Source: Bacteroidota bacterium
GTDB lineage: Bacteria; Bacteroidota; Bacteroidia; Bacteroidales; F082
NCBI GenBank assembly: GCA_020444415.1
Contig: JAHLLA010000005.1
Span: forward strand, 1 to 64,000
DNA length: 64,000 bases
Direction: 5' to 3'
Each line of letters begins with the position of its first letter. The stretch's first letter is position 1. Made by a program: the position numbers and the translations under genes. This document shows positions 50,944 through 60,936 of this stretch, one piece after another. Below the pieces are notes generated by a model. It saw only the letters and a list, made by a program, of their open reading frames with translations. It ran no database searches and had not been told where the DNA came from.

Positions 50944-53292
50944 TTAAAACTTAAAATTCCATGTAAATGCCGGGATGATACCAAACAAATAGGTCATTTC
51001 AGCATAGGTAACCGAAGGATCGTTTACATCAGTCTGGAAATTGATTACCCATGGATTTTTCCGGTTATAAAGATTATAGAACGAAATATTGAACTCATTG
51101 TGCCATCTTTTTTCAGCATTGGGTTTGTCTTTCCATGTGATGGAGAGATCCATCCGGTGATAATCCGCCATGCGGTAATCATTTCGTTCAGAATAAATAG
51201 GTACATTGGTATTGCCGTATTCATACCTGCCAACGGGAAAAGTAACAGGTTGACCTGTCATATAAATCCATGAAAGGCCTATACTTAGACGCGGAATCAG
51301 GTCATAATTAACCACAACAGAAAAATCGTGTGGCCTGTCGTAGGATGATGAATAGGGTTCATCATTATTGATGCCATCAATTTGCCTGAATGCCCTTGAC
51401 CAGGTATAACTAATCCATCCCGTTATTTTACCATAATTTTTTTTCACCATAAATTCAGTCCCATATCCCCAACCCTTGCCAATGAGCAGTTCACCTTCCA
51501 GGTATTTATTCAGCAATAATTCAGCATGATCGCGGAAGTCAACAGCATTTTTAATGTTTTTATAGTATACTTCGGCTGATGTTTCAAAAAGGCCCTCCTT
51601 AAAGTTTCTGAAATAACCCAAAGCCACCTGGTCGCCAATTTGAGGTTTCACATTGGGGCTGGCGGGGAACCAGATATTCAGGGGTGACCCGGCCACCGAA
51701 TTTTGTGCCTGCTGGATGTATTGGTAGTTGCGGGAGTAGCTGGCTTTTATGGAACTGACTTCGTTTAGTTGATACACTATTCCTAGCCTGGGTTCAAGCC
51801 CCAGGTATGTATTGTAAAAGTCGCCTTTGGCATAGGCTGTCGAGTCAATTACATAACCATCTCCGTTATAAGTATATGATGTGCCCGGGCCAATGTTATT
51901 AAAAATGGACAATCTTAGGCCATATTTTAAAGTAACCCTGGTGCCGATCTTTTGCTCATTGCTGATATATACAGCGCTTTCCATCGCAAAATTATCTGGC
52001 AATGAATAGGTGCTGATAAATGACTCCTCGCTCTGACCTTCAATGGTTCCAGGGAAAAAATCGTGAAACATTCCTGAGAACCCGAAAGATACTTTATTGT
52101 TGGTATTTGCAAACCATGTAAAATTGGCTTTCAGGTTATAATCAGTTAATGATGATTGCCATAGAAATGATTGTGGCCCATCATCTGTAAAGCCAATGTT
52201 GTAGTCGAATTGATTAACCACGAATGTGAAATTTGAAAAGAGCTTCTCATCAAAAATATGGTTCCACCGGAGGGTTCCTGTCGCATTGCCCCAGTTCATC
52301 TTGAAAAAGTCGCTTTTAAAAACATCCTTTCCATAATAACCCGATAAATAAAGCTGGTTTTTTTGGTTGATGCGATAATTGACCTTGCCGTTCAGATCAT
52401 AAAAATAAAGTGAATTGCCTTTGAGGTCTTCATCTTTGGAGAACATCAAAAAAAGATCGGCATACGACCTTCGACCCGCCACCATAAATGAAGCCTTATC
52501 TTTGGCAATAGGGCCTTCAAGCATCAGCCGGCTTGAAATGATACCGATACCTCCATTCCCATGAAACTGTTTTGAATTGCCGTCTTTCATGCGGATATCA
52601 ACAAGCGAAGCCAGTCGTCCGCCATATTTAGCCGGCAGATCGCCTTTGTACAGTTCCACACTTTTAACCGCATCATTATTAAATACGGAGAAGAAACCCA
52701 TTAGATGTCCCGCATTATATACATTGGCCTCATCCAGCAAAATGAGGTTCTGGTCTGGGCTGCCGCCTCGTACACTGATACCGGAAGATCCCTCGGCTGC
52801 AAACTTGACACCCGGAAGCAATTGCAATGCTTTAACCAGGTCCACTTCACCAAGCAGTGCCGGAATTGCTTTAATGGTTTTGCTGTCAATCTTATTTACA
52901 CTCATTTGGGAGGTTGTAATATTGTCATTAATAGCCTCGCCGGTAATTTCAACCTCATCCAGGTTTTTTGCAGATGGAATGAGTTCAATGTTGATGGAAG
53001 TATCTGAAGTAAGATTTAAATCGATAACAATATCCCCATACCCAACATAGGAATAAACAATATGGTAATTTTCAGGCTTTAAAGAGATTGAATAATAGCC
53101 ATAAATATTGGATGCAGTTCCTTTTTTTAATTCTGAAATATAAATGGTAGCTCCCGGTAAAGATTCCCCGTTACTTTGATCTGTAATATAACCACTAACC
53201 GTGTATTCTCCTTTTACGTTGCCACTGGCAACTGCGCCAAAGCACAAAAACAGTGCAAGGAAAGAAAGTAAAATATGCGATTTGTAATTCAA
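50944..53292 (-). CDS. TonB-dependent receptor with carboxypeptidase-like domain
   Basis: The 782-residue receptor has a signal peptide (HILLSFLALFLCFGAVASG) and a carboxypeptidase-like domain (YTVSGYITDQSNGESLPGAT). The plug motif is ALQLLPGVKFAAEGSSGISV followed by RGGSPDQNLILLDEANVYN. The barrel ends in FTWNFKF. The start is TTG, directly after the upstream stop, because the signal peptide begins there. It pairs with the DUF4249 lipoprotein one base downstream. Such receptor/lipoprotein pairs import an unknown substrate across the outer membrane. Confidence 0.9.
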   Translation of the reverse strand: MNYKSHILLSFLALFLCFGAVASGNVKGEYTVSGYITDQSNGESLPGATIYISELKKGTASNIYGYYSISLKPENYHIVYSYVGYGDIVIDLNLTSDTSINIELIPSAKNLDEVEITGEAINDNITTSQMSVNKIDSKTIKAIPALLGEVDLVKALQLLPGVKFAAEGSSGISVRGGSPDQNLILLDEANVYNAGHLMGFFSVFNNDAVKSVELYKGDLPAKYGGRLASLVDIRMKDGNSKQFHGNGGIGIISSRLMLEGPIAKDKASFMVAGRRSYADLFLMFSKDEDLKGNSLYFYDLNGKVNYRINQKNQLYLSGYYGKDVFKSDFFKMNWGNATGTLRWNHIFDEKLFSNFTFVVNQFDYNIGFTDDGPQSFLWQSSLTDYNLKANFTWFANTNNKVSFGFSGMFHDFFPGTIEGQSEESFISTYSLPDNFAMESAVYISNEQKIGTRVTLKYGLRLSIFNNIGPGTSYTYNGDGYVIDSTAYAKGDFYNTYLGLEPRLGIVYQLNEVSSIKASYSRNYQYIQQAQNSVAGSPLNIWFPASPNVKPQIGDQVALGYFRNFKEGLFETSAEVYYKNIKNAVDFRDHAELLLNKYLEGELLIGKGWGYGTEFMVKKNYGKITGWISYTWSRAFRQIDGINNDEPYSSSYDRPHDFSVVVNYDLIPRLSIGLSWIYMTGQPVTFPVGRYEYGNTNVPIYSERNDYRMADYHRMDLSITWKDKPNAEKRWHNEFNISFYNLYNRKNPWVINFQTDVNDPSVTYAEMTYLFGIIPAFTWNFKF

Positions 53293-54270
53293 TTAATCCA
53301 GGTTGTTGAGATATACATTCATTTCAAAAATGTCCGAACTGCCATCGTCGTTGTCACTAACTGACAAAACAAGCAGTTTATTGTCTGTTACAGACTTTAT
53401 AACAATACTTTCCAGCTTTTTGTTGATGGGAAGTTCATTTTTATCTTTTAAAAGGCTCGCGAATGAGATTCCTGCATCTAATTTATCCAAAGGAATGTAT
53501 CCAATAAAACTCCCCAGAATTTCCCCGTCGTACAATTCGCTGTCAGTATCTTCAAGCGATGCGGTATATAAAATAGCCGACTGATCGGGCATGAAGCATG
53601 CGCCGGAAAAGCCGGATGGAATTTGATTGTAGGTGGGCAAATTAACTGTATATATTTTTAAAGCCGGTAAATTATTGTTGCCTGATAATAGGTAGCTCAT
53701 TAATGAATCGAGTTGTATTTCCACAAAGAAGTTCTCATACACATTGCCCCTGTGAAAAAAATAGGCAGCAGAATTCGAAACTGCCAGCCCTTCAATATTT
53801 ATTTCGTTGCTATCCGGAATTCCAGCTAATGATTTAATCTTTTCATACAAATCCCTGATATTCTTTTTGTAAGATGTCAGACTGTCACCCAGTCGAATGA
53901 TATGTGCAGTGTCTCTTGTGTTGACCATTGAACCCGAAGAAAGAACCAGCATATAATCGGTATCTTCAAAATTGAAACTGGCGATGGATTCAAAGTCTGC
54001 TTTCACATTCCATGGCGTCCTGTTATTCTCAAGCGTATCAATACCCGATAAAGCCAACTTTCCGGTTACGTTCCAGTCGTCATCCAATGAAACCAGCCAG
54101 CGCATATCATCGCCTACCATGTAGGTGTTGTCGTTTAAATATTCAATACCTGAAGCTGACGGCAAATCACTTAAATGGGCTTGCCTTATCAATTCAATAT
54201 TTAATTCGGGTTTTTTATCTGAGCAGGAAAAGAGAAGTAGAATTAGAAAGAAGTAAATTATTTTTTTCAT
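53293..54270 (-). CDS. Putative lipoprotein, propeller-like (DUF6929-like)
   Basis: The 325-residue protein has a signal peptide and lipobox (LLLFSCSDKK). The mature protein has DLPSASGIEYLNDNTYMVGD, then ADFESIASFN and SNEINIEGLAV. This is the pattern of proteins with a phytase/esterase-like beta-propeller. It is the first gene of the three-gene minus-strand unit with the TonB receptor and the DUF4249 protein. Assignment to a family is tentative, and the substrate is unknown. Confidence 0.65.
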   Translation of the reverse strand: MKKIIYFFLILLLFSCSDKKPELNIELIRQAHLSDLPSASGIEYLNDNTYMVGDDMRWLVSLDDDWNVTGKLALSGIDTLENNRTPWNVKADFESIASFNFEDTDYMLVLSSGSMVNTRDTAHIIRLGDSLTSYKKNIRDLYEKIKSLAGIPDSNEINIEGLAVSNSAAYFFHRGNVYENFFVEIQLDSLMSYLLSGNNNLPALKIYTVNLPTYNQIPSGFSGACFMPDQSAILYTASLEDTDSELYDGEILGSFIGYIPLDKLDAGISFASLLKDKNELPINKKLESIVIKSVTDNKLLVLSVSDNDDGSSDIFEMNVYLNNLD

Positions 54271-54410
54271 ATTCGTCGGGCGATAAATTTGTGCAGTCTG
54301 GAAACAAACCGCAAATATAATTGATAAGCTAGTTTGTCATATAATAATCTATGTTAAATTACTAAGGCACGTTATTTGAGTAAGCAATTTCATTAATTTG
54401 CAAAAGGTCT

Positions 54411-55079
54411 ATGAGTGTCGAAAAGAAAAAATTACTAAGTTCTGTTTATATTCCATTCATCTTGCTGTTTATCATGTGGGTATTGAAAATTGTGGAATTG
54501 GCATTCGATATACATCTTTCGTGGCTGGGTGTACATCCCAAACATCTTGATGGTTTGCCGGGCATCGTACTTTCTCCTTTTTTGCATGGCGACATCCATC
54601 ACCTGATGGCCAATTCTGTTTCCTTCTTGGTGCTGGCGGTGGCGCTGTTCTATTTCTACCGGCAGATTTCTCTCAGAGTGCTTCTCGGCATATGGCTGTT
54701 ATCGGGGATGTTCATATGGCTCAGCGGGCATGAAGAATCATATCATATTGGTGCCAGCAGTTTAATATACGGACTTGCTGCCTTCTTATTCGTGAGTGGC
54801 GCCATACGAAAAGATACACGATTGGCAGCCCTGGCGATGGTAGTGGCGTTTTTATACGGTAGTATCGTTTGGGGTGTATTTCCTGATTTCTTCCCGAAAG
54901 AAAATATTTCATGGGAAGGACATTTGGGAGGTTTTATATCGGGTACTTTACTGGCTTTTTATTATAAAAATTCCGGACCGAAAAGAAAAAAGTATTCATG
55001 GGAATATGAAGAGGAAGAATACTTGGAAGAAGATGAAAATGCCTATTGGAAAATCAAAAATCAGGACTCAACATCCTAA
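54411..55079 (+). CDS. Rhomboid family intramembrane serine protease
   Basis: The 222-residue protein has about six membrane helices. The catalytic Ser116 is in IGASSLIYG, and His171 in SWEGHLGGFISG forms the dyad. HGDIHHLMANS (59-69) supplies the conserved His/Asn of the oxyanion region. The C-terminal tail is highly acidic (EYEEEEYLEEDENAYW). It cleaves transmembrane substrates within the bilayer; targets are unknown. It converges with the acyltransferase gene at 55076, overlapping by four bases. Confidence 0.9.
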   Translation: MSVEKKKLLSSVYIPFILLFIMWVLKIVELAFDIHLSWLGVHPKHLDGLPGIVLSPFLHGDIHHLMANSVSFLVLAVALFYFYRQISLRVLLGIWLLSGMFIWLSGHEESYHIGASSLIYGLAAFLFVSGAIRKDTRLAALAMVVAFLYGSIVWGVFPDFFPKENISWEGHLGGFISGTLLAFYYKNSGPKRKKYSWEYEEEEYLEEDENAYWKIKNQDSTS

Positions 55080-55633
55080 TCGAAATTTTCAAGATTATAC
55101 CAGCCTTTATTTTTACCTGTAAAACCACGAAGGTAACCTTCAATCTCTTTCATGTCTTCTTCAAAATCACCGGTAGGATATACATGTGGGCCGATTCCAC
55201 CAATTTTTTTAGGATAATCTATAAATCCTACCAATATAGGTACTTGAGCTTTCAGGGCTATGTAGTAAAATCCTTTTTTCCAGTTGTCAACGCGGGTGCG
55301 GGTGCCTTCAGGTGTTACAACAAGAAACAATGATTCGCTTTCGTCAAATTTTTCAGCCACCTGGTCTACCAATTTTGTGCTTTTCTCACGGTCAACCGGG
55401 ATACCACCCACTGCTTTTAGCAAACCACCGTACCATGTATTAAAAGCTTCTTTTTTTACGAGCAGATTTATTTTAACTCCATAATGCCAGAATGCCATTC
55501 TACCAATTACGAAATCCATCATACTGGTATGGGGTGCCTGGAGGACAATACCTTTTTTTATTTCCGGGGGAATCTCACTCATGATGGTCCACCCCATTAA
55601 TCTTAAAATGCAAGAAGAAAGCTTTTGTAGCAT
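55076..55633 (-). CDS. PlsC-like lysophospholipid acyltransferase
   Basis: The 185-residue protein has the HX4D acyltransferase motif (APHTSMMDF) near residue 35 and the second block VTPEGTRTRV near 105, with GGIPVDREKS in between. It probably acylates a lysolipid or glycolipid at the inner membrane, using acyl-CoA or acyl-ACP. It is smaller than PlsC (~240), as is common for this Bacteroidota subfamily. Substrate is not determined. Confidence 0.82.
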   Translation of the reverse strand: MLQKLSSCILRLMGWTIMSEIPPEIKKGIVLQAPHTSMMDFVIGRMAFWHYGVKINLLVKKEAFNTWYGGLLKAVGGIPVDREKSTKLVDQVAEKFDESESLFLVVTPEGTRTRVDNWKKGFYYIALKAQVPILVGFIDYPKKIGGIGPHVYPTGDFEEDMKEIEGYLRGFTGKNKGWYNLENFD

Positions 55634-55655
55634 AGGATTAGTTTAGCTGACAAAT

Positions 55656-55997
55656 TTATACATTCTTTGAAATTAGCGCATAAGCTTTCTTTATCCATCC
55701 AATGAGTTGATCATCAACATCTTTTGGTTGCTGTATCCGTACAAAGTGAGCAAATTTTGTTTTGGATACCTGAATGATTTTGTGAATAGGAAATTCATTG
55801 GCCTCATAATCCAGTGCAAATTCCAGGTCGATCCATCTTTTTTTTGGTTTAATAGCTAGGAATGAGCTCTCAGAAGTAAACATAATCGCATTGATAACCG
55901 GGCTGACCTGGAAATCAATAATGGATTTTAGGCGATTTTCCAATGTATCATACGTGGCGCGCACCTGTGGCTTTTTTTTTAATAAAATGCGCATCAA
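55656..55997 (-). CDS. DUF5655-type small protein
   Basis: The 113-residue protein is cytoplasmic. The C-terminus KTKFAHFVRIQQPKDVDDQL, then IGWIKKAYAL matches the DUF5655 pattern. KPKKRWIDLEFALDYEANEF is typical of the middle of that family. Function is unknown. It is upstream of the acyltransferase gene on the same strand by about 20 bases, and may share its transcript. Confidence 0.7.
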   Translation of the reverse strand: MMRILLKKKPQVRATYDTLENRLKSIIDFQVSPVINAIMFTSESSFLAIKPKKRWIDLEFALDYEANEFPIHKIIQVSKTKFAHFVRIQQPKDVDDQLIGWIKKAYALISKNV

Positions 55998-56195
55998 GTC
56001 TTTTAATTACGCAGCTATGCGACTGGTTGGTATTTTTAAATGTACGTTTACATTCCGGGCAGTTCCAGGACATTTGTTTCAATGTTTATCACTCAAAAAT
56101 AGGATGTTTCTTTTTTTAAACCCATTTTATTTCTTGCATTTTATTTATTTCAATATATCTTTATCACCTTGGAATTCGAACATCAGTTAAAAACT

Positions 56196-57401
56196 ATGAT
56201 AAAAAATAACTTAAAAGATATACTAAATAAAGCTGCAGAACTATACGATACCTGCCAGTTCGACTCAAGTTCTCAACACCTTTCAAAACGCGAAATAAGA
56301 ACTATAAAGAGAGAGATTAAAGATATTGCGGCGAATAAGAGGAATCACATTATCGGTCTGACAAAGTTTCTCAGGCCACTGATGCTGCCTACTGCAAAAA
56401 GGGTCACTTTTGTATCGCAATTTGATTTTTCAGCAATTGATATCACCAAGAACATAGTGATCTATATGCCCAACCATAAATCGCATCTTGATGAATTTAT
56501 CATTGGCTATAAGTTTTTAAAGCAACATATGCCAATTCCTATTACATCTGCCGGCGAAAATCTGTTCAGGAATAAGCCATCTAATTTTGTGTTAAGAAGT
56601 TATGGGGCTTTTAAAATTCGACGGGATAAGTATTCGGAGGATACGCATTATTATCGGCTATTGTCATCATATCTCGGGGCAAGCATCATGGCAGGAAACC
56701 AGATCATGTCGTTCCAGGAAGGGACCAGGCCAAGAGATGGTAAGATAGGCATGTTCCGAAAAGGAATTATTGGCACCATAGAAGAAATATTCGCCAAAAT
56801 GAAAGAGCAAACGGAGTTTGAAGATATCCTTTTTGTTCCTATCGCCATTAATTGGTCAGAAAATCCTGATGAGAAAAAGTTAACTACTGATCGTAATCAG
56901 GTAGCGGAAGAAACAGACCTGATGAAGCGATTCATTAACCTGAAAAAGACCCATTCGTCAAGGGATATAAGGGGTGTTTATTTAAAATTTGGTGAGCCGG
57001 TAAGCTATAAGCAGTTTGTTGCTGAAAATGGTCCTGATGAGAATAATAGTTATGCTATTGGCATTTGTAATGAGGTCAGATCAAGGGTTGTTCGTATGAT
57101 GCCCATATTTAAAGAGCACCTGGTATACAGTTCTATTCAGTTTTTAAATAAGTATAATAAGTTTGTAAAAATTGAAGATTTGGAACAACTTATCGAGGTT
57201 ACCCAAAAGATCATCATTAAAGATGAAATCAATATCATTGAAACCGATAGATTTAGCATAGAAAGCCAGCTGGAATTGATGGAAAAAAGAGATATCATCA
57301 GGTTCAATGACGACAGATCAGGGTTTGAAGTTTTGAAACCGGGCCTTATTGATTATTATGCTAATCACGTGACTTCTCTAACCGAGGAACGAAATGCATA
57401 A
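56196..57401 (+). CDS. Glycerolipid acyltransferase (PlsB/PlsC superfamily)
   Basis: The protein is 401 residues from the ATG at 56196 (an in-frame TTG at 56169 adds nine). The HX4D motif is NHKSHLDEF near residue 90, and the later blocks are GAFKIRRDKYS and FQEGTRPRDGKIGMF. It is related to glycerol-3-phosphate acyltransferases, with VFVPIAINWSENP-like spacing after block III. The C-terminal ~80 residues are helical and may regulate it. It should acylate a glycerol-phosphate or related lipid precursor. Confidence 0.82.
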   Translation: MIKNNLKDILNKAAELYDTCQFDSSSQHLSKREIRTIKREIKDIAANKRNHIIGLTKFLRPLMLPTAKRVTFVSQFDFSAIDITKNIVIYMPNHKSHLDEFIIGYKFLKQHMPIPITSAGENLFRNKPSNFVLRSYGAFKIRRDKYSEDTHYYRLLSSYLGASIMAGNQIMSFQEGTRPRDGKIGMFRKGIIGTIEEIFAKMKEQTEFEDILFVPIAINWSENPDEKKLTTDRNQVAEETDLMKRFINLKKTHSSRDIRGVYLKFGEPVSYKQFVAENGPDENNSYAIGICNEVRSRVVRMMPIFKEHLVYSSIQFLNKYNKFVKIEDLEQLIEVTQKIIIKDEINIIETDRFSIESQLELMEKRDIIRFNDDRSGFEVLKPGLIDYYANHVTSLTEERNA

Positions 57402-57427
57402 AGATGTTGTATGATGAATGTAAACAA

Positions 57428-59146
57428 TTAAAAATCCAATTCCAGGTTCAGTTGTTCTTTCAAGTCGATAAGGCCAGGGTATTTTTTGGCCATTTCCTCA
57501 AACTTTTCACGGTCAGTATACGCTACTTTTTGAGATGATTTTTCAGCAACCACGGGTTTTAGTGTGATCTGGTTGTTATTCAGTTCCTTTTTCAGGAATT
57601 CCAACATCGATGTAATGTTGAGCAGGTCACCTGCCACAATTTGGTTATCAACCGTGTATTCAATCACAAAATTCTCCTTCAGTTGAGGCGGGTATTTTGC
57701 GAGGGCATTTGCAAAACTGGGCGCTTTATTCTGGTAACTGTCAATAAAGTCGTTCCAAGCTTTTAATAAGGATTCCTGGTTAAATTCAGTAACAATGGAC
57801 ACTTCCGGTTGTTCTTCTTCCGGTTCCGCTTTTTGTTTCAGGGCATTCAGGCTATCTTTTATAGAAATGTTTTTTACTTTTCTGCCATTTTCTTCTTTAA
57901 GGACTTTGGGACTGTCTTTTTTTTCTTTAACAGCTTCCGTTTCTTCCTTTAGTTCCAGTTTTTTTTCAACCGGTTTTTTGTATTCTTTAACAGGCTCATT
58001 AACGGTTCTAGTTTTAGGAGCTGTTACTTTTTTGATGGGTGCGATGGGCTCGGCAACTTCAATTTGCGAAAGTTGCATCAAAGCAATTTCAACATGCAAC
58101 CTCTTATTGTTGCTGGTTTTATAGCTGAGGTCATATTTGTTACAAGTATCGATTGCTTTTAGCAAAGTAATAGCATCAAACTGTTCAGATTGCGCTTTGT
58201 ATTTCTCTTTCAGTGAAGGACCTGCTAATAACAATTGCAGTGTAGCTTCGTCTTTGATGATCAACAGGTTTCGAAGGTGCTCTGTCAATCCTGATATAAA
58301 GTGTTGTCCGTCAAAACCATTTTCAATAATTTCATTAAAGATCAGCAATAATGCTGAAATGTCAGCATGTAAAATAGCTTCTGATACTTTAAAATAATAT
58401 TCATAATCAAGAATATTCAAATTTTCAATCACATTCTTATAAGTTAAAGTATCTCCACTATAGCTTACAATCTGGTCGAAAGTGGATAAGGCATCGCGTA
58501 AAGCGCCATCTGCCTTCTGGGCAATAATATGCAGTGCTTCAATCTCTGCATCGATCTTTTCATTTTTGGCCACATACGCCAGATAGTCGGCGATATCTTC
58601 CACGCTGATCCTACGGAAATCAAATATCTGACAGCGGGATAAGATCGTTGGAATGATTTTATGTTTTTCAGTTGTTGCAAGGATGAATTTAGCATAGGAG
58701 GGAGGCTCTTCCAATGTTTTCAGGAATGCATTAAAAGCTGCAGGAGAAAGCATATGTACCTCATCAATAATATAAACTTTATAAGTGCCAACCTGTGGTG
58801 GAATTCGCACCTGGTCTACAAGGCTCCGTATGTCGTCAACAGAATTGTTGGAAGCCGCATCCAGTTCATGGATATTAAAAGATGCATTGTTATTGAATGA
58901 TGTACACGATTCACACTGATCGCATGGCTCCAGATTTTCTTTTAATTCTTTGCAATTGATTGTTTTTGCCAGGATACGGGCGCAGGTAGTTTTTCCAACA
59001 CCCCGTGGGCCGGTAAACAGAAATGCCTGTGCCAGGTGCTGGTTTTTAATAGCATTTTGTAGTGTTGAAGTAATGGCTTCCTGGCCTACTACCTGTTTAA
59101 AAGTAGCCGGACGATATTTTCGTGCTGATATGATGAATTTCTGCAT
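57428..59146 (-). CDS. dnaX: DNA polymerase III subunit gamma/tau
   Basis: DnaX is the clamp-loader ATPase. Walker A is FTGPRGVGKTTCARILA (near 42-58). The zinc-binding cysteines are in CKELKENLEPCDQCESC, Walker B is YIIDEVHMLS, and SRC (TILSRCQIFDF) is the sensor/arginine-finger motif. The 572-residue protein has a Lys/Glu-rich linker (350-440) and a C-terminal tau-type region. A TAATTTTG promoter box lies 22 bases upstream of the ATG at 59146. Confidence 0.95.
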   Translation of the reverse strand: MQKFIISARKYRPATFKQVVGQEAITSTLQNAIKNQHLAQAFLFTGPRGVGKTTCARILAKTINCKELKENLEPCDQCESCTSFNNNASFNIHELDAASNNSVDDIRSLVDQVRIPPQVGTYKVYIIDEVHMLSPAAFNAFLKTLEEPPSYAKFILATTEKHKIIPTILSRCQIFDFRRISVEDIADYLAYVAKNEKIDAEIEALHIIAQKADGALRDALSTFDQIVSYSGDTLTYKNVIENLNILDYEYYFKVSEAILHADISALLLIFNEIIENGFDGQHFISGLTEHLRNLLIIKDEATLQLLLAGPSLKEKYKAQSEQFDAITLLKAIDTCNKYDLSYKTSNNKRLHVEIALMQLSQIEVAEPIAPIKKVTAPKTRTVNEPVKEYKKPVEKKLELKEETEAVKEKKDSPKVLKEENGRKVKNISIKDSLNALKQKAEPEEEQPEVSIVTEFNQESLLKAWNDFIDSYQNKAPSFANALAKYPPQLKENFVIEYTVDNQIVAGDLLNITSMLEFLKKELNNNQITLKPVVAEKSSQKVAYTDREKFEEMAKKYPGLIDLKEQLNLELDF

Positions 59147-59168
59147 GCCGGAATATAAAATTGGATGT

Positions 59169-59176
59169 CAAAATTA
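59169..59176 (-). promoter_or_regulatory. Candidate -7 box for dnaX (TAATTTTG)
   Basis: On the minus strand TAATTTTG matches TAnnTTTG, 22 bases before the dnaX start. Confidence 0.4.
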
Positions 59177-59314
59177 CGAATTATTGAAGGAGCAAGGTTA
59201 AAATGCGCAATTAGAATTATCAACAATGTATATTTGCGATTTCTGCCTGCTAATCGTGACAGAGTTTGGATGGGCGGAAAACGTTTGATTTGAAAAATTA
59301 CTACTTTTACATGT

Positions 59315-60628
59315 ATGGATCCGATTTTAATTTACATCCCTGTTAGAACTGGCCGGGTACGATATGTTTTCCGATTGGTTTTTGAGGATATCCTGAAAGT
59401 ACCTCATAAATTAACAACAGATTTAGAGGAATTTCTGTCGTCTGACCTTCCTAAGTTCATGTATGGTGATGAGGCACATTCTGACGATTTATTTTTTAAA
59501 TCATCAGGATTACTTTTTACAAGGGGAATTGAGCGCGTTGATCTGGAGCCATTCGATTTTGATGGGGCAAAAGCATTTTTCCCGGTTTATACTGAGAATT
59601 CAGCTTTGCCATTTGATGTGTTTTCATCCATTTTTTACCTCGTAAGCCGTTATGAAGAGCATCTGCCTTTTGTAAAAGATATGCATGGTCGGTTTACAGC
59701 ACATTTGAGTATTAGTGCCAAATTGCATATCCTGAACAAACCGATGGTTAATATCTGGGCCATAAAAGTTAAGGAAGTACTTGAATTAAAATATCCGGCG
59801 CTGGTTTTTCCGAAAAGGCGTTACAAGTTTATACCCACATACGATATCGATTCTGCATACGCTTATTCACAAAAAGGTCTGGTTCGTTCGGCAGGCGGTT
59901 ATATACTTGCACTGCGCGATTTGCAATGGCACGACATCGCACAACGAACACGCGTATTAACAGGAAAAGAAAAAGATCCGTTTAACACCTTCGATCTCCA
60001 GATTCAATACCAGAAGGAATACAAACTCAAACCCATTTATTTCTTCCTGTTCGCTCATTATGGCCAATATGATAAAAATATCAATATTCGTAATTCAAGA
60101 TTCAGATTTCTTGTAAAAAGTATTGGTGATTACGCGAGTGTAGGGATCCACCCTTCATATAATACGGTTGAGCATCCCGAGTTATTAAAAAATGAAATTA
60201 AGAACTTGCGGTCGGTACTCAATAAGGATATTTCATGCAGCCGGCAGCATTTCTTAAGAATTGTATTGCCTTCAACATACCGAAACCTAATTGAACAGGA
60301 TATTACGGATGATTATTCAATGGGTTATGCAGCATTGCCAGGTTTTAGGGCAGGTATTTGTACGCCTTTCAATTTTTATGATCTCGATCTGGAAATTGAA
60401 ACAAAACTGCGAATACATCCGTTTGCAGTAATGGACGGAACGCTGAATGATTACCTTGGCTTAACGCCTGCCGACGCTATTGATTATATAAAAGCATTGG
60501 TTAAAGAAGTAAAAAAAGTAGATGGCACGTTTATTTCTCTTTGGCACAATGAATCTTTAAGTGATCAGAAACGATGGAAAGGCTGGAAAAGAGTGTACGA
60601 ACAATTAATTAAAGAAGCAGTTGAGTGA
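59315..60628 (+). CDS. Polysaccharide deacetylase-like protein
   Basis: The 437-residue protein has a central region with the Asp/His pattern of NodB-type deacetylases (PTYDIDSAYAYSQ near 170, GIHPSYNTVEHPELL near 275). It ends with FISLWHNESLSDQKRWKGW, seen in Bacteroidota members. The N-terminal ~150 residues form an extra domain typical of this group. No signal peptide is seen, so it may act on a cytoplasmic or lipid-linked glycan. It is followed by the purine-rich repeat block. Confidence 0.75.
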   Translation: MDPILIYIPVRTGRVRYVFRLVFEDILKVPHKLTTDLEEFLSSDLPKFMYGDEAHSDDLFFKSSGLLFTRGIERVDLEPFDFDGAKAFFPVYTENSALPFDVFSSIFYLVSRYEEHLPFVKDMHGRFTAHLSISAKLHILNKPMVNIWAIKVKEVLELKYPALVFPKRRYKFIPTYDIDSAYAYSQKGLVRSAGGYILALRDLQWHDIAQRTRVLTGKEKDPFNTFDLQIQYQKEYKLKPIYFFLFAHYGQYDKNINIRNSRFRFLVKSIGDYASVGIHPSYNTVEHPELLKNEIKNLRSVLNKDISCSRQHFLRIVLPSTYRNLIEQDITDDYSMGYAALPGFRAGICTPFNFYDLDLEIETKLRIHPFAVMDGTLNDYLGLTPADAIDYIKALVKEVKKVDGTFISLWHNESLSDQKRWKGWKRVYEQLIKEAVE

Positions 60629-60639
60629 GTTGACGAACA

Positions 60640-60930
60640 CCTTGAACAAGCAACAAAAACAAAGGAATAAGGGAAATGGAGAAGGGATGAAATAGCGAAA
60701 GGGCGAAGGAGCGAAAAGGGCGAAGGGGCGAAGGGGCGAAAAGGCGAAACAAATCAATAAACCAGCAACGAGAAACCAGTAACAAGCAAAAAGCAGCAAA
60801 AACAAAGAAATAAGGGAAATGGCGAAGAAGCGAGAAAGCGAAGGGGCGAAAGGGTGAAGAGGTGGAAAGGCAAAGGCAAATAAATCAATAAATAAACCTT
60901 CAACAATAAACCAGTAACCAGTAACCAAAA
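60640..60930. repeat. Purine-rich repeat block
   Basis: About 290 bases of GCGAAGGG/GCGAAAGG-type repeats and ACCAGTAACC-type segments. A ~143-bp unit is present twice: AACAAAAACAAAG, AATAAGGGAAATGG, the GCGAAGG tract and AAATCAATAAA recur in order from about 60651 and 60794. The strand bias is extreme (almost no T). No gene is supported; the minus-strand frames here are low-complexity. Confidence 0.85.
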
Positions 60931-60936
60931 CAACCA

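Noticed and set aside
57795-58124. Ser/Phe-rich membrane protein on the plus strand
   Set aside because: It is the reverse of the Lys/Glu-rich linker of dnaX.
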